Shown: positions 33,640 through 42,412, counted from the first letter of the stretch. The stretch: DNA of 49,291 nt from a bacterium (GCA_004172935.1 SDZD01000050.1:1-49291), one strand, 5' to 3'. Notes: generated from the letters alone by a model not told the origin. A program made the numbers and translations.

Positions 33640-34389
33640 TCACCACGGCAGCGGCCCACTTGGGCCTGTGAACGTGCCCGTTGGGCCGTTCTCTTCGAGG
33701 GCGACACGCACAGGATTGCGCGACCCTTCTTCAATTGTTTCCGTCCCCTGAAAGTTGTTGAGCGCCGTTGAGGTGAAGCCGGGGCTGGCTGCGTTGACCT
33801 TGATGTTGGTCGATTCCAGTTCGATGGCGAAAGAAAGCGTGATTGCGTTCAGGGCGGTCTTCGAGGCGGCGTAAGTGACGCCGAACCCACTGCGATAGGG
33901 GAAGCTTGGGTCGGAGTTCAATGTCAGCGAGCCGACGCCGCTCGATACATTGACGATGCGCGCCTCTGGCGCTTCGCGCAGCAGCGGAAGCAGCGCTTGA
34001 GTCACGGCGATGACGCCAAACACGTTGGTCTCGAAGACCGCGCGCACCTCGTCGAGCGAGGCAACACTGGCACGGCCCGACTTCATCATTTCTTCGAGCG
34101 CAGTTCCCGGTGTGGCCGTGTTCGAGATGGCCGCGTTGTTCACCAACACGTCGAGGCGCCCAAATTCGTCTTTGATGCGCTTGGCCGCTGCGTCGATGGA
34201 GTCCTGATTGGTGACATCGAGCTGAAGGGCGAAAGCGCCCTCGCCGATGCTGTTGGCGGCTATCTCGCCCTTCGCGAAGTCGCGCGACCCCACTAGCACA
34301 GTGAAGCCATTCGCCACGAGTTCCCTCGCGGTTTGAAGTCCGATTCCCTGATTGGCCCCGGTGATAAGGGCGACTCGTTTGTTTTGCAT
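33640..34389 (-). CDS. SDR family oxidoreductase
   Basis: A 249-aa protein: ALITGANQGIGLQTARELVA (GxxxGxG), LQLDVTNQDSIDAAAKRI, NNAAISN, IVNVSSGVGS and VTYAASKTALNAI (Y-x-x-x-K). Length and order are classical SDR; the closest type is the carbonyl-reductase-like group. It is upstream of the AKR gene in a probable operon. The promoter region at 34451-34492 has two copies of a palindromic motif that should bind one TetR-like regulator; no such gene is adjacent. Confidence 0.92.
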   Translation of the reverse strand: MQNKRVALITGANQGIGLQTARELVANGFTVLVGSRDFAKGEIAANSIGEGAFALQLDVTNQDSIDAAAKRIKDEFGRLDVLVNNAAISNTATPGTALEEMMKSGRASVASLDEVRAVFETNVFGVIAVTQALLPLLREAPEARIVNVSSGVGSLTLNSDPSFPYRSGFGVTYAASKTALNAITLSFAIELESTNIKVNAASPGFTSTALNNFQGTETIEEGSRNPVRVALEENGPTGTFTGPSGPLPW

Positions 34390-34450
34390 GGTGCTGTCCT
34401 TTTTTTGCCTGAATTGGTGGTCAATGCCGCCTTGCTGCGCTAAACATAAA

Positions 34451-34492
34451 GCGGAACATTGTTCCTTTTATTATGCGGAACTATGTTCCGCT
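34451..34492. promoter_or_regulatory. Twin GGAAC-N3-GTTCC operators
   Basis: GCGGAACATTGTTCC at 34451-34465 and GCGGAACTATGTTCCGC at 34476-34492, starts 25 bp apart. Both are palindromes (GGAAC/GTTCC arms, second with 7-bp arms). They lie 62-103 nt upstream of the SDR gene and before the divergent GNAT gene. Confidence 0.6.
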
Positions 34493-34559
34493 TCGCAAGG
34501 GCGAAGTGTGAACAGCACCAGAAAATAGTGCTGGATGGGTGCGTGTAAGCTGTGACTCT

Positions 34560-35003
34560 ATGACTTTTCGCTTGGCTAACTCCGATGATATGCCGGTCTT
34601 GCTCGAACTGCTCGACATGCTTTTCGCCATAGAAACCGACTTCACCTTCGATGCCGAAGCCGCTCAGCGTGGTTTCGAGTTGATGCTGCAAGACAGCGAG
34701 CGTAGCGCGATATGGCTGGCCGAAGATGAAGGCCGAATCGTGGGCATGTGTACCGGACAAATCACCATCTCGACCGCTATCGGCGCCCGCTCCATTTGGG
34801 TCGAAGATGTCATTGTGCGCCCCGAATATCGTGGGCAAGGCTTGATGCCCCTTTTGCTGGGCGAACTCGAAAAGTGGGGGCGTGAGCGCGGCGTCAAACG
34901 CCTTCAGAACTTGTGCGACTTGCACAACGCCCCGGCGCTTTCGTTTTATGCCAAACGCAGCCAGCAAACCGAACTCATCTGCTTCATCAAGCTTTTAGAT
35001 TGA
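34560..35003 (+). CDS. GNAT family N-acetyltransferase
   Basis: A 147-aa protein from the ATG at 34560 (GTG at 34539 is an alternative that would add seven residues). Acetyl-CoA-binding strand and loop: SIWVEDVIVRPEYRGQGLMP (V-x-P-x-x-R-G-x-G) and the C-terminal LCDLHNAPALSFYAKRSQQT. Size is typical. GNAT enzymes acetylate an amine with acetyl-CoA; substrate unknown. It is divergent from the SDR-AKR operon and followed by a strong terminator. Confidence 0.88.
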   Translation: MTFRLANSDDMPVLLELLDMLFAIETDFTFDAEAAQRGFELMLQDSERSAIWLAEDEGRIVGMCTGQITISTAIGARSIWVEDVIVRPEYRGQGLMPLLLGELEKWGRERGVKRLQNLCDLHNAPALSFYAKRSQQTELICFIKLLD

Positions 35004-35030
35004 GCGAAAGCGCAGGGCTGCAACAAAAGC

Positions 35031-35059
35031 AAAAAGGCACGCCGAAAGCGTGCCTTTTT
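35031..35059 (+). terminator. Intrinsic terminator after the GNAT gene
   Basis: AAAAAGGCACGC, loop CGAAA, GCGTGCCTTTTT: a 12-bp stem ending in a T-run, 27 nt after the stop. Confidence 0.9.
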
Positions 35060-35376
35060 CATTCATAGTGGTCTTAGAGCAGATTCCAAATGAAGTGATA
35101 GGTTCAGTGTGGATAGAGTAGCGTCGTTATCCAGAGTAACGTCGTCATCCTGAGCCTGCGAAGGATCTCTACCCCCAGTTCAGATTTTCTTACACCAAAG
35201 GCACTATCACTTCATTTGGCGGTTGCTCTATTGCTGGTTTCCGCAACCATGTTCAAGCGCCAGTACGCGGTCTAGTTTCGCCGTCAGATGTTGGCGAATG
35301 GCTTCGAGACTGTGAATCCTTTCGTCCATCTGGGCGATTTTTCATCGTCGAGGTGATTAACCGTTCCGAAGCAATA
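35060..35376. other. Non-coding stretch occupied by a MITE-like element
   Basis: Mostly the 35075-35230 element; the rest (35231-35376) shows no gene. Confidence 0.6.
35075..35230. mobile_element. MITE-like element with TA-flanked terminal inverted repeats
   Basis: Left end TAGAGCA, 4 nt, CCAAATGAAGTGATAG (35075-35101); right end CTATCACTTCATTTGG, 4 nt, TGCTCTA (35204-35230). The ends are exact reverse complements except for the 4-nt gaps. TA at both outer edges is what a TA target duplication (IS630/Tc1-mariner type) would give. Inside lies TCATCCTGAGCCTGCGAAGG at 35147-35166. No coding capacity. Confidence 0.6.
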
Positions 35377-35775
35377 TCAGCCCGTTCCCGCTGTCACCTC
35401 TTCGCCCAAACAGTAGCACAGGCCATCGGGGGCCACCACGAAAAACACCTTGAACGATTTGTCGCCGTTTTGGTCGATGCGAAAGCCCGCGTCGTCGCGG
35501 TCCAGGCCGTTGGCCTTCAATTCGGCGAAGGCCGCTTCTGCGCTCTCGACGCCGAAAAAGCAGCCTTCCTGTTCGGGTTCGCCGCCATTTTCGCTCAGCC
35601 CGATCTGAATGTCATCGCGCCCCAGCACCGCCGATTTTTGCGGCCCTGCTTCGCGCGAAACCAGTGAAAAACCCATGACCGTCCTGTAGAAGGGCAGGGC
35701 CGCGTCGAGGTCGCGTACTGGCAAATTCATCCTGTCGTCGCCATAAGGGAAGGCTGTTTTGAACACGGCTTTCAT
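35377..35775 (-). CDS. VOC (glyoxalase/bleomycin-resistance) family protein
   Basis: A 132-aa protein with one betaalphabetabetabeta pair in each half: NLPVRDLDAALPFYRTVMGF, then EQEGCFFGVESAEAAFAEL, and VVAPDGLCYCLGEE. VOC proteins bind a metal and small substrates, and include glyoxalases and antibiotic-binding proteins. The metal ligands are not obvious: the usual C-terminal Glu may be in LGEEV. Length fits a single-domain VOC protein that would dimerise. Not in an evident operon. Confidence 0.85.
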   Translation of the reverse strand: MKAVFKTAFPYGDDRMNLPVRDLDAALPFYRTVMGFSLVSREAGPQKSAVLGRDDIQIGLSENGGEPEQEGCFFGVESAEAAFAELKANGLDRDDAGFRIDQNGDKSFKVFFVVAPDGLCYCLGEEVTAGTG

Positions 35776-35919
35776 GCCTGATATTTTATCGAATAAACGC
35801 CCTATTTCCGCGCATTTGCCATTACCTCAACGCACAAAAAACGCGCTTCTAATCAAACTCACCAATAGGATCTCCCCCTTCTACCTTTCCCCTGTAATTC
35901 CCCAATCCACCCTGAAAAG

Positions 35920-36000
35920 TTCTCTGTGTCTCCGTGCCTCTGTGGTGAATCTCTCCCTCCGCAAAACTCTCTGCACCTCCGCGCCTCTGCGGTTAAAAAC
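35920..36000 (+). repeat. Dispersed CTCTGTG-family repeats, two copies
   Basis: TCTCTGTGTCTCCGTGCCTC then TGTGGTGAATC; and CTCTCTGCACCTCCGCGCCT followed by CTGCGGTTAAAAAC. These two are the clearest units of the family. Confidence 0.7.
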
Positions 36001-36016
36001 TCCACTCCCAACCCAA

Positions 36017-36048
36017 AAAGGGCGCGCTTCTATTGAAGCGCGCCCTTT
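36017..36048 (-). terminator. Intrinsic terminator of the RCC1/Ig-like gene
   Basis: AAAGGGCGCGCTTC, loop TATT, GAAGCGCGCCCTTT; on the minus strand TTGGGTTGGG follows, giving a TTTTT run. It lies 41 nt after the stop codon of the 36089 gene. A near copy is at 40130-40159. Confidence 0.85.
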
Positions 36049-36088
36049 CTAAAAACTAACCACTAATTACTAGTAACTAGCAACTAAC

Positions 36089-39000
36089 TCACGAATTTCC
36101 AGCCGACGGAGCCGAAGGAGCGGGTGAGCTGCTGCGACCTGCCGAATTGGGTGAGTCGGGAGTACCGCCGACTGTGACCGGAGCCGAGGTTAGCGGCGCG
36201 CTGGCGGCGCTGTAGTCGCGGGCTTTCACCAGCACGGTGATGGCATCGCCATCATCGCCACGACCGGGCTTGGACAAGTCCAGTGTCGAGCCAGATTCTC
36301 CACTGATCTGGACGCCGTTCTTGTACCAGACATAGGTGAAGTAGATGGCATCTCCATCAACATCGGTCGCGATGGTCGTCGCGGTGAGAACCGAGTTGGT
36401 CGAAGGTGATGCGGGGCTGATGCTGACGCTGGACACTCTGGGGCTGGCGTTGACGATCACCGAAACCGCCGATTCCAGAGGAGCCGAGGTACCCGTGCCA
36501 TCGCTGACACGCACAACTACCGAGAGCGTGTCGTTGCGGTCGCCGTTGCCGGGTTTGCCCAGGTCGATGGTGCTGCCTGTCTCGCCGACGAGTTCGGCGC
36601 CGTTCTTTTTCCACTGGTAGCTGTAGGTCAGTTTGGCGCCACGGGGGCCGCTGCCACTAACGCGAGCCGCCACCACACTGTCGGTTTGTGGACGGCTGGG
36701 GTTGAGGGTGGCGCTGGTGACTTGCAGGGTCGGGCTAACCGTTGTTATTGTGACACCCGATGAGGTCACTGCCGAACTGGAAGCTGTGCCATCGCTGGCA
36801 ATGGCCGTCACGCTGATAACATCGCCCGCATCGCCGTTGCCCGCCACGCTCAGGTCGAGCGTTTTGCCGGTCTGGCCGCTGATGACGTTGCCATTCTTCT
36901 TCCATACATAGGTGTAGGTCAGGATGTCGCTGCCATCGGCATCGGTGGCCGCCACGGTAGCGGTCACGACAGCATCGGTATCGGGGCTGGTCGGCGAAAT
37001 GCTGACACCCGTCGCCACTGGCGCCGTGTTGAGTACGGTTACGCCCGCCGAGGTCACTGCCGAACTGGAAGCGGTGCCATCGCTGGCAACTGCCGACACG
37101 CTGATAACATCGCCCTTGTCGCCGTTACCCGCAGTCGCGAGGTTGAGGGTGTTACCCGTCTGACCGGCGATAGGAGCGCCATTCTTCTTCCAAATGTAGG
37201 TGAAGGTGAGCGTGTCGCTATCGGCATCGGTTCCAGCTGGCGTTGCGGTCAGCAGGGTCGCGGTGGTGGGATTGGTCGGCGAAATGCTGACTCCCGTTGC
37301 CACTGGTGCCGTGTTGCCCACCGTCACTTCCGACGAGGTATACAGAGGGCTATTAGAAGTGCCATCGGTGACGATGACGAGAACCTTGAGCTTGTCGCCC
37401 TTGTTGCCGTTGCCCGTCACGCTCAAATCGAGCGTCGAGTTGGTCGCACCGGGGATGTTAACATCGTTCTTCTGCCACTGATATGTGTAGGAAAGCGTGT
37501 CGCCGCTATCGGCATCGGTGCTTGTTGGGGCAGCAGTTAATAGCGAATTGGTGGTTGGGTTGGCCGGAGTAATATCAACACCAGTCACAACAGGTGCTGA
37601 GTTGCCAATTGTCACGCCCGCAGAAGTCACTGCCGAGCTGGAGGCGGTGCCATCGCTGGCGATAGCTGTCACAGTGATGACATCGCCCTTATTGCCGTTG
37701 CCCGCCACGCTCAAATCGAGTGTTTGCCCTGTTGCGCCGGGGATGTCGCTGCCGCCCTTCTTCCACTGATATGTGTAGGAAAGCGTGTCGCTGCTATCAG
37801 CATCGGTTGCCGCCACAGTCGCAGTCAACAGCGAGTTGGTGCCTGGGGTAGTCGGCGAAATGCTGACTCCGGTCGCCACTGGCGCCGTGTTCTCCACTGT
37901 GGTACCCGCAGATGTCAGCGGAGCGCTATCATCTGTGCCATCGTTGGCCGTCACCGTGGCAGTGATGACATCGCCCTTGTCGCCATTACCCGCAGTCGCC
38001 AGATTCAGGGTGTCGGTTGTCTGGCCGGGAATGATGATGTCGTTCTTCTTCCACACATACGAGTAGCTGATGGTATCGGCGCCATCCGCATCGCTACTGG
38101 CGATATTGGCCCTGACTGTCCCATTGGTGTTCTGAGTTGTCAGCCACACAAGGCTCACCTGGGTCACAACAGGAGCCGTGTTGCCCACAATAACAGGCGA
38201 AGAGGTGAACGGGGCGCTGTTCTCTTTGCCATCATTGGCCGTCACCGTCACGGTGATCGAATCGCCCTTGTTGCCATTGCCCACCGTCGCCAAATTGAGT
38301 TTGTTGGTCGTCTCCCCCACGAGGTTCGAGCCGCCCTTCTTCCACTGATAGGTGTAGGTCAGCGGGTCGCTATCGGCATCGGTTGCTGTTGGGGTGGCAG
38401 TCAACAGAGTTTCGGTTTTTACGGTCGTCGGGGTGATGGTGACAGTTGTCACCACAGGAGCGTTGTTACCTGGCCCCAATACCAGCGTATGGGTTCCGAG
38501 GCCGCCTTTCATCAAGTGGCTGACAGCTTTACCCTGCAATACGCCGGTTTTATCCACTAACACCGGAGATGATGAGCTGGTTGTGCTATTGTTGCCTAGC
38601 TCACCATTGCTGTTGTTTCCCCAGTCTGCGACGGTTCCATCCGTACATAATGCCACGGTATGGGATAGGCCCGCCGCGATTTCGATGACAGTTTTGCTGG
38701 CCAAAACTCCTGCACGGTTAACCAGCACTGGTGTTGCTGTGTTGGTTGTGCTGCCATTACCCAATTGGCCGGCGCCGTTATATCCCCACGTCGCGATGTT
38801 TCCATCCGAGCATAGCGCTACGCAATGTCCATAACCCGCCGCGATTGCAGTGACGGTTTTGCCCGACAAAACTCCACTGCTAGACACGAGTGTTGGCAAA
38901 GAGACGGTGCCGCCAGCCGAGCCTGTACCGAGCTGACCTCCATCGTTATTGCCCCAGCTCACAAGACTGCCATCCGTGCAGGTTACTAACGAGAAATCAT

Positions 39001-39796
39001 AACCTGCGGCCAATTTCGAGGCAGTTCTGGTCTGCAATGTACCGCTGGTATTCACAGTGGTCGGCTCGTTGACAGTGCTGTTGCCCAGGCCCAACCCTAA
39101 TTGTTTCTGAGCATTATTTCCCCAGACTACGAGTGTTTTATCCTCACACAAAACCATCGCATGGCTGCCACCTGCCGAGATTGCCTCAACATTTTTGCTG
39201 CTCAAAATACCAGCGGTGCTTACAGCCACTGGCACCGATGAGTTGGTGTTTGTAGCGTTGCCTAACTGGCCACTGCTATTGAGGCCCCAACTATACACTT
39301 TTTTGTCGCTGCACAGAACAAGGCAGAAACTATTGCCAGCCGCGATTTGGGTGACTGTTTTACCTGCTAAAACTCCGCTACGATTAACTAATACAGGAAC
39401 ATTCGAGCTAGTGGTAGTGCCGTTGCCTAACTCGCCGTTTCCATTGTTGCCCCAGGATGCGAGTGTTCCATCCGAGCATAATGCCACGGTGAAGTTGCTG
39501 CCTTCGGCGATTTGAGTGATGGTTTTGCCTGCCAATACCCCGGTGGTAAGCGTTTTCACTGGCACTGACGAGTTAGCGTTGGCGCCATTTCCTAATTGAC
39601 CTAGGTCGTTGGCTCCCCATGCATAGGGAGTACCGCCAGCGGGGACGGCAGCCATTGCCGTACCAGTCGCGATGAATGTGCTAACACACAGGGTTAGCGG
39701 TAACAAAATAACCGACTTGAAGTTACGAACTAAGGGCGAAAAAACAGGAGCTGACAGGAATGGCACACGAGTAGGGCCGTGAGAAAGAAACGACAT
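36089..39796 (-). CDS. Large secreted RCC1-propeller / Ig-like repeat protein
   Basis: A 1235-aa protein. A long signal peptide ends after residue 49 (FIATGTAMA|AVPAGG). Residues about 55-440 carry seven RCC1-type blades, each with a WGNN-like and QLGNG-like motif (for example YAWGANDLGQLGNG, VSWGNNDGGQLGTG, ADWGNNSNGELGNN). Residues about 447-1210 are eight tandem Ig/PKD-like units of about 95 aa, each with NTAPVxTGVSISP, ATDADS and YTYQWKK and ending DGTASSSAVTS. The tail is Ser/Pro-rich (RSSSPAPSAPSAGNS). It is probably surface-exposed or secreted and may mediate adhesion; RCC1 repeats are common in such proteins. Repeats 3, 5 and 6 are nearly identical in places, suggesting recent duplication. 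Confidence 0.9.
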   Translation of the reverse strand: MSFLSHGPTRVPFLSAPVFSPLVRNFKSVILLPLTLCVSTFIATGTAMAAVPAGGTPYAWGANDLGQLGNGANANSSVPVKTLTTGVLAGKTITQIAEGSNFTVALCSDGTLASWGNNGNGELGNGTTTSSNVPVLVNRSGVLAGKTVTQIAAGNSFCLVLCSDKKVYSWGLNSSGQLGNATNTNSSVPVAVSTAGILSSKNVEAISAGGSHAMVLCEDKTLVVWGNNAQKQLGLGLGNSTVNEPTTVNTSGTLQTRTASKLAAGYDFSLVTCTDGSLVSWGNNDGGQLGTGSAGGTVSLPTLVSSSGVLSGKTVTAIAAGYGHCVALCSDGNIATWGYNGAGQLGNGSTTNTATPVLVNRAGVLASKTVIEIAAGLSHTVALCTDGTVADWGNNSNGELGNNSTTSSSSPVLVDKTGVLQGKAVSHLMKGGLGTHTLVLGPGNNAPVVTTVTITPTTVKTETLLTATPTATDADSDPLTYTYQWKKGGSNLVGETTNKLNLATVGNGNKGDSITVTVTANDGKENSAPFTSSPVIVGNTAPVVTQVSLVWLTTQNTNGTVRANIASSDADGADTISYSYVWKKNDIIIPGQTTDTLNLATAGNGDKGDVITATVTANDGTDDSAPLTSAGTTVENTAPVATGVSISPTTPGTNSLLTATVAATDADSSDTLSYTYQWKKGGSDIPGATGQTLDLSVAGNGNKGDVITVTAIASDGTASSSAVTSAGVTIGNSAPVVTGVDITPANPTTNSLLTAAPTSTDADSGDTLSYTYQWQKNDVNIPGATNSTLDLSVTGNGNKGDKLKVLVIVTDGTSNSPLYTSSEVTVGNTAPVATGVSISPTNPTTATLLTATPAGTDADSDTLTFTYIWKKNGAPIAGQTGNTLNLATAGNGDKGDVISVSAVASDGTASSSAVTSAGVTVLNTAPVATGVSISPTSPDTDAVVTATVAATDADGSDILTYTYVWKKNGNVISGQTGKTLDLSVAGNGDAGDVISVTAIASDGTASSSAVTSSGVTITTVSPTLQVTSATLNPSRPQTDSVVAARVSGSGPRGAKLTYSYQWKKNGAELVGETGSTIDLGKPGNGDRNDTLSVVVRVSDGTGTSAPLESAVSVIVNASPRVSSVSISPASPSTNSVLTATTIATDVDGDAIYFTYVWYKNGVQISGESGSTLDLSKPGRGDDGDAITVLVKARDYSAASAPLTSAPVTVGGTPDSPNSAGRSSSPAPSAPSAGNS

Positions 39797-40326
39797 AATT
39801 GAGAAATATGAAAAATGGGAGTGACTTCCAAGCCCTCGAACTCATCGGATAAGTTCAGAGATTAAGGGAGGTGTTTGAGTGGGAGACTCGACAACTTCTA
39901 AATCGGAAATCACGCTCTATAGTTGTCCTCGATTCTTGACAGATATGCCATGCAGTTTTAGGTTAATTTCATAACATTCTGGTAATCCTGAGAACATATA
40001 AAGAATAAAAAAACGTGTTGCTAAGTGTTCTTTAAATAATCTCTTTGTCTTTAGCCCATCTGCCCTTAATTCTGACAAAATCAGTGCGAAACAAAGCCGC
40101 TCCCCTGCGCATTTGCTCCCCAACCCAAAAAGAGCGCGCTTCGACAGAAGCGCGCTCTTGAAAATGCTGGCATTGCCACAAACCCCTGCCAGTGGCTTAT
40201 GCCCACAAATCCCTGCCAGAGTACCGCTTCCTGTGCGGCGAAGTGGTTACTAAAACTAACTTATGCGTTTCCGCACCGAAGCAACTGGTGCCGGAGCGCG
40301 CACTTTTTTTGATGGCCCGATTTCGA
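39797..40326. other. 530-bp non-coding stretch
   Basis: Contains a minus-strand intrinsic terminator at 40130-40159. The rest is AT-rich, with no credible gene; short open frames here lack any motif or ribosome binding site. Confidence 0.55.
40130..40159 (-). terminator. Intrinsic terminator of the 40327 gene
   Basis: AAGAGCGCGCTTC, loop GACA, GAAGCGCGCTCTT; on the minus strand a TTTTT run follows. 167 nt after the stop of the 40327 gene. The flank CAACCCAAAAAG is shared with 36017. Confidence 0.75.
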
Positions 40327-40716
40327 TTAAACAGATTTGTCTGCCGGGGCACCTGCTGGGCTGAGTTGGGGCGAATCGCTGTCACGGATGCTGATTAAAA
40401 CCGCCTTGCCTTTGCTGAACACCGCGACCACGTTCCAATTCAAAGACCCCCAGATAACAGGCGATTGCGCCCAAAGCTCGCTCGTGGTGCGATGCACTTT
40501 GAAACTCCCACTGGCGCGGATGGCGTTATTGACCTGATTCACCGTCATGCCAACCCGAAGGCCGCTATGCAAATTGATGGCGCGCGCATGATCTCGCTTG
40601 ATAGCCGCTTCAAACCTGTGCGACGCATAGCGCACTAAACCGAGCGGCACCAGAAAAAGGCATAACGCCCCCACACAGAGGGCGATTTTTCCCTCATTGA
40701 ATCGGCTCAAGGGCAT
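40327..40716 (-). CDS. Hypothetical protein with one membrane helix
   Basis: A 129-aa protein with one hydrophobic helix near the N-terminus (IALCVGALCLFLVPLGLVRY) after a short basic start, so it is probably anchored with its C-terminus outside. SGLRVGMTVNQVNNAIRASG is a segment seen in small SmpA/OmlA-like or BamE-like modules (the 'GMT-x-x-x-V' pattern), which here gives only a weak hint. No operon partner. A terminator lies 167 nt downstream. Confidence 0.6.
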   Translation of the reverse strand: MPLSRFNEGKIALCVGALCLFLVPLGLVRYASHRFEAAIKRDHARAINLHSGLRVGMTVNQVNNAIRASGSFKVHRTTSELWAQSPVIWGSLNWNVVAVFSKGKAVLISIRDSDSPQLSPAGAPADKSV

Positions 40717-40838
40717 AATGCAATGCTATACCCAGTCGCTCCTTCTGTCAATAACCCCTGACGCCAAAACGGAGTGCCGACAAAAGAATACCGTTCCGCA
40801 CAGCTCCGTCACACACGATATTCGATACCAGAGGGGCT

Positions 40839-41450
40839 ATGATATTTGGGAAACCCAAATTTTACGCGTCATTGGAAGAAGCCGAAGCAGCTCCCGGCAT
40901 TAACAAGGTGCGCCGTCTGGCGGTGCATGACCTGGACATCGGTGCCAGTGTCGAGCGAATTGTTCGGTTCTGCCATCTGGAAGAGTTGTATTTCGCCTGG
41001 AACCGCTCCGCCACAGAGTTGCCTGTAGAACTTCTGTTTCTCAAGCGCTTGAAAGTGTTCTCTGTTTTAAATAATCCATTGAAAGAAATTCCTGAGTGGC
41101 TGTGCGAACTCAATCATCTTGAAAAACTCGAAATTCGAGGCACCAATATAGTGGAAGTTCCATCATGCATCGAGAAGCTATCCAACCTTCGATATTTGGA
41201 ACTGGCCAACAATCGCCTGCTCCATATCCCCTCCCAAATTGGTCGGCTGCCCCGCTTGCGTACATTAAATTTAAGTGAGAATCCGATTGAAATTGTGCCC
41301 GATGAAATTTTGATGAGTCCCAGCATTAAAACGCTGGACTTGCTTGGGACTGCCCTGCCAGAAGCCGAGGTGAAAAGAATTAAATCCCTGTACCCCATGT
41401 CAGCTGTATCATCGGGTTACATTGAGCCGTCTACGAGATTCTATAGATGA
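40839..41450 (+). CDS. Leucine-rich repeat protein
   Basis: A 203-aa protein with about five LRRs from residue 50 (LEELYFAWNRSATELPVELL, LKVFSVLNNPLKEIPEWLCE, LEKLEIRGTNIVEVPSCIEK, LRYLELANNRLLHIPSQIGR, LRTLNLSENPIEIVPDEILM). Each fits LxxLxLxxNxLxxIP. There is no signal peptide, so it may be cytoplasmic. GAGGGG is 2 nt before the ATG, unusually close. LRR proteins of this type act by protein binding; partner unknown. Confidence 0.85.
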   Translation: MIFGKPKFYASLEEAEAAPGINKVRRLAVHDLDIGASVERIVRFCHLEELYFAWNRSATELPVELLFLKRLKVFSVLNNPLKEIPEWLCELNHLEKLEIRGTNIVEVPSCIEKLSNLRYLELANNRLLHIPSQIGRLPRLRTLNLSENPIEIVPDEILMSPSIKTLDLLGTALPEAEVKRIKSLYPMSAVSSGYIEPSTRFYR

Positions 41451-41488
41451 AAATTTGCAGCGACCACGACTGAAGCATCGTCTCCTCC

Positions 41489-42412
41489 TTACTTACCAGT
41501 CGGGAAAGTGGCTCCGCTAAGCTGTTCGGAAACCTGCCACAGCCGTTCGGCGCTGGCTTTGTCCTGTGCTTGCGGGGGGACTTTGGCGAGTGTCGGAAAG
41601 CCGCGCATTTCGCCCATTTTGTCCGGGCCATAATAGGCGCCCGCCTTGGCTTCGGGCGAGGTGGCGGCAAACAGCGTTGGCAACGCGCCCTGCGGCGCGG
41701 GCTGGAACAAAAACCACAGCAATGTCCGCATCAGGCTCGCGCCACTCCACCGACCAGGAGCGTTGTGCAAAAGCTCGGTGCGCGAAATGCCGGGATGCGC
41801 CGCGATGCTGTCAACACCCCACCGCTCCGACTCGCTGCGCCGCTGTAACTCGAAGGCGAACATCAGGCACGCGAGTTTCGATTGGCTGTAGGCCTGCATC
41901 GCATTGTAGCTCCGCTCCGCTTGCAAATCGTCGAAGTTAATCGCGCCGTTTCGGCTGGCGATGCTCGACAGCGTGACCACGCGCGCCTTTGACCCTTTGC
42001 GTAGCAGTGGCATCAGTTGCGCCGTGAGGGCGAAATGCCCCAGATAGTTGGTGCCGAATTGAAGCTCGAAACCATCCGAGGTTTGTTGGCGTTTCGGCGG
42101 CGTCATCACAGCGGCGTTGTTAACCAGCAAATCGAGGCTCTCTCGCTGCCCTCGCAACCGCGCCCCGAACTCGGCGACAGAGGTGAGGCTGGCGAGATCG
42201 ACCCGCTCAAACCGCACATTGGCCGACGCCACTTCGGCGCGCACTTTCGCGACCGCTTCCTCGCCTTTTTGCCGATTGCGCCCCGCGATAATGACCTCGC
42301 CACCAGCGCGCGCCAGAGCCAGAGCTGTCTCGAATCCCAGCCCCCCGGTGCCAGTAACAATGGCCGAACGGCCCTTCTGCGAAGCAATATTAGAAGTTGT
42401 CCACTGAGTCAT
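41489..42412 (-). CDS. SDR family oxidoreductase
   Basis: A 307-aa protein from the ATG at 42412, chosen because AAAGG lies 7-8 nt upstream and the Rossmann motif (SAIVTGTGGLGFETALALAR) then starts near residue 17; an upstream in-frame start would add 30 residues. NNAAVMTPP, VTLSSIASR and MQAYSQSKLACLMF (Y-x-x-x-K) give a retinol-dehydrogenase-like/extended SDR. Note TGTGGLG, with T-G in place of the more usual G at the second glycine position. It lies downstream of a tetR gene, with a palindromic operator between them. Confidence 0.9.
   Translation of the reverse strand: MTQWTTSNIASQKGRSAIVTGTGGLGFETALALARAGGEVIIAGRNRQKGEEAVAKVRAEVASANVRFERVDLASLTSVAEFGARLRGQRESLDLLVNNAAVMTPPKRQQTSDGFELQFGTNYLGHFALTAQLMPLLRKGSKARVVTLSSIASRNGAINFDDLQAERSYNAMQAYSQSKLACLMFAFELQRRSESERWGVDSIAAHPGISRTELLHNAPGRWSGASLMRTLLWFLFQPAPQGALPTLFAATSPEAKAGAYYGPDKMGEMRGFPTLAKVPPQAQDKASAERLWQVSEQLSGATFPTGK

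Larger units (their letters stand above)
35776..36088. other. 313-bp non-coding stretch
   Basis: Contains two adjacent CTCTGTG-family repeats (35920-35950, 35962-36000) and the terminator of the 36089 gene (36017-36048). No gene seen. Confidence 0.6.

Noticed and set aside
36345..38560. Long plus-strand open frames opposite the Ig-like repeat gene (up to 278 aa)
   Set aside because: They mirror the repetitive coding strand, lack signals or motifs, and the minus-strand product has clear domains.
39917..40123. 68-aa minus-strand open frame in the 39797-40326 gap
   Set aside because: No ribosome binding site, no motif, AT-rich shadow composition.
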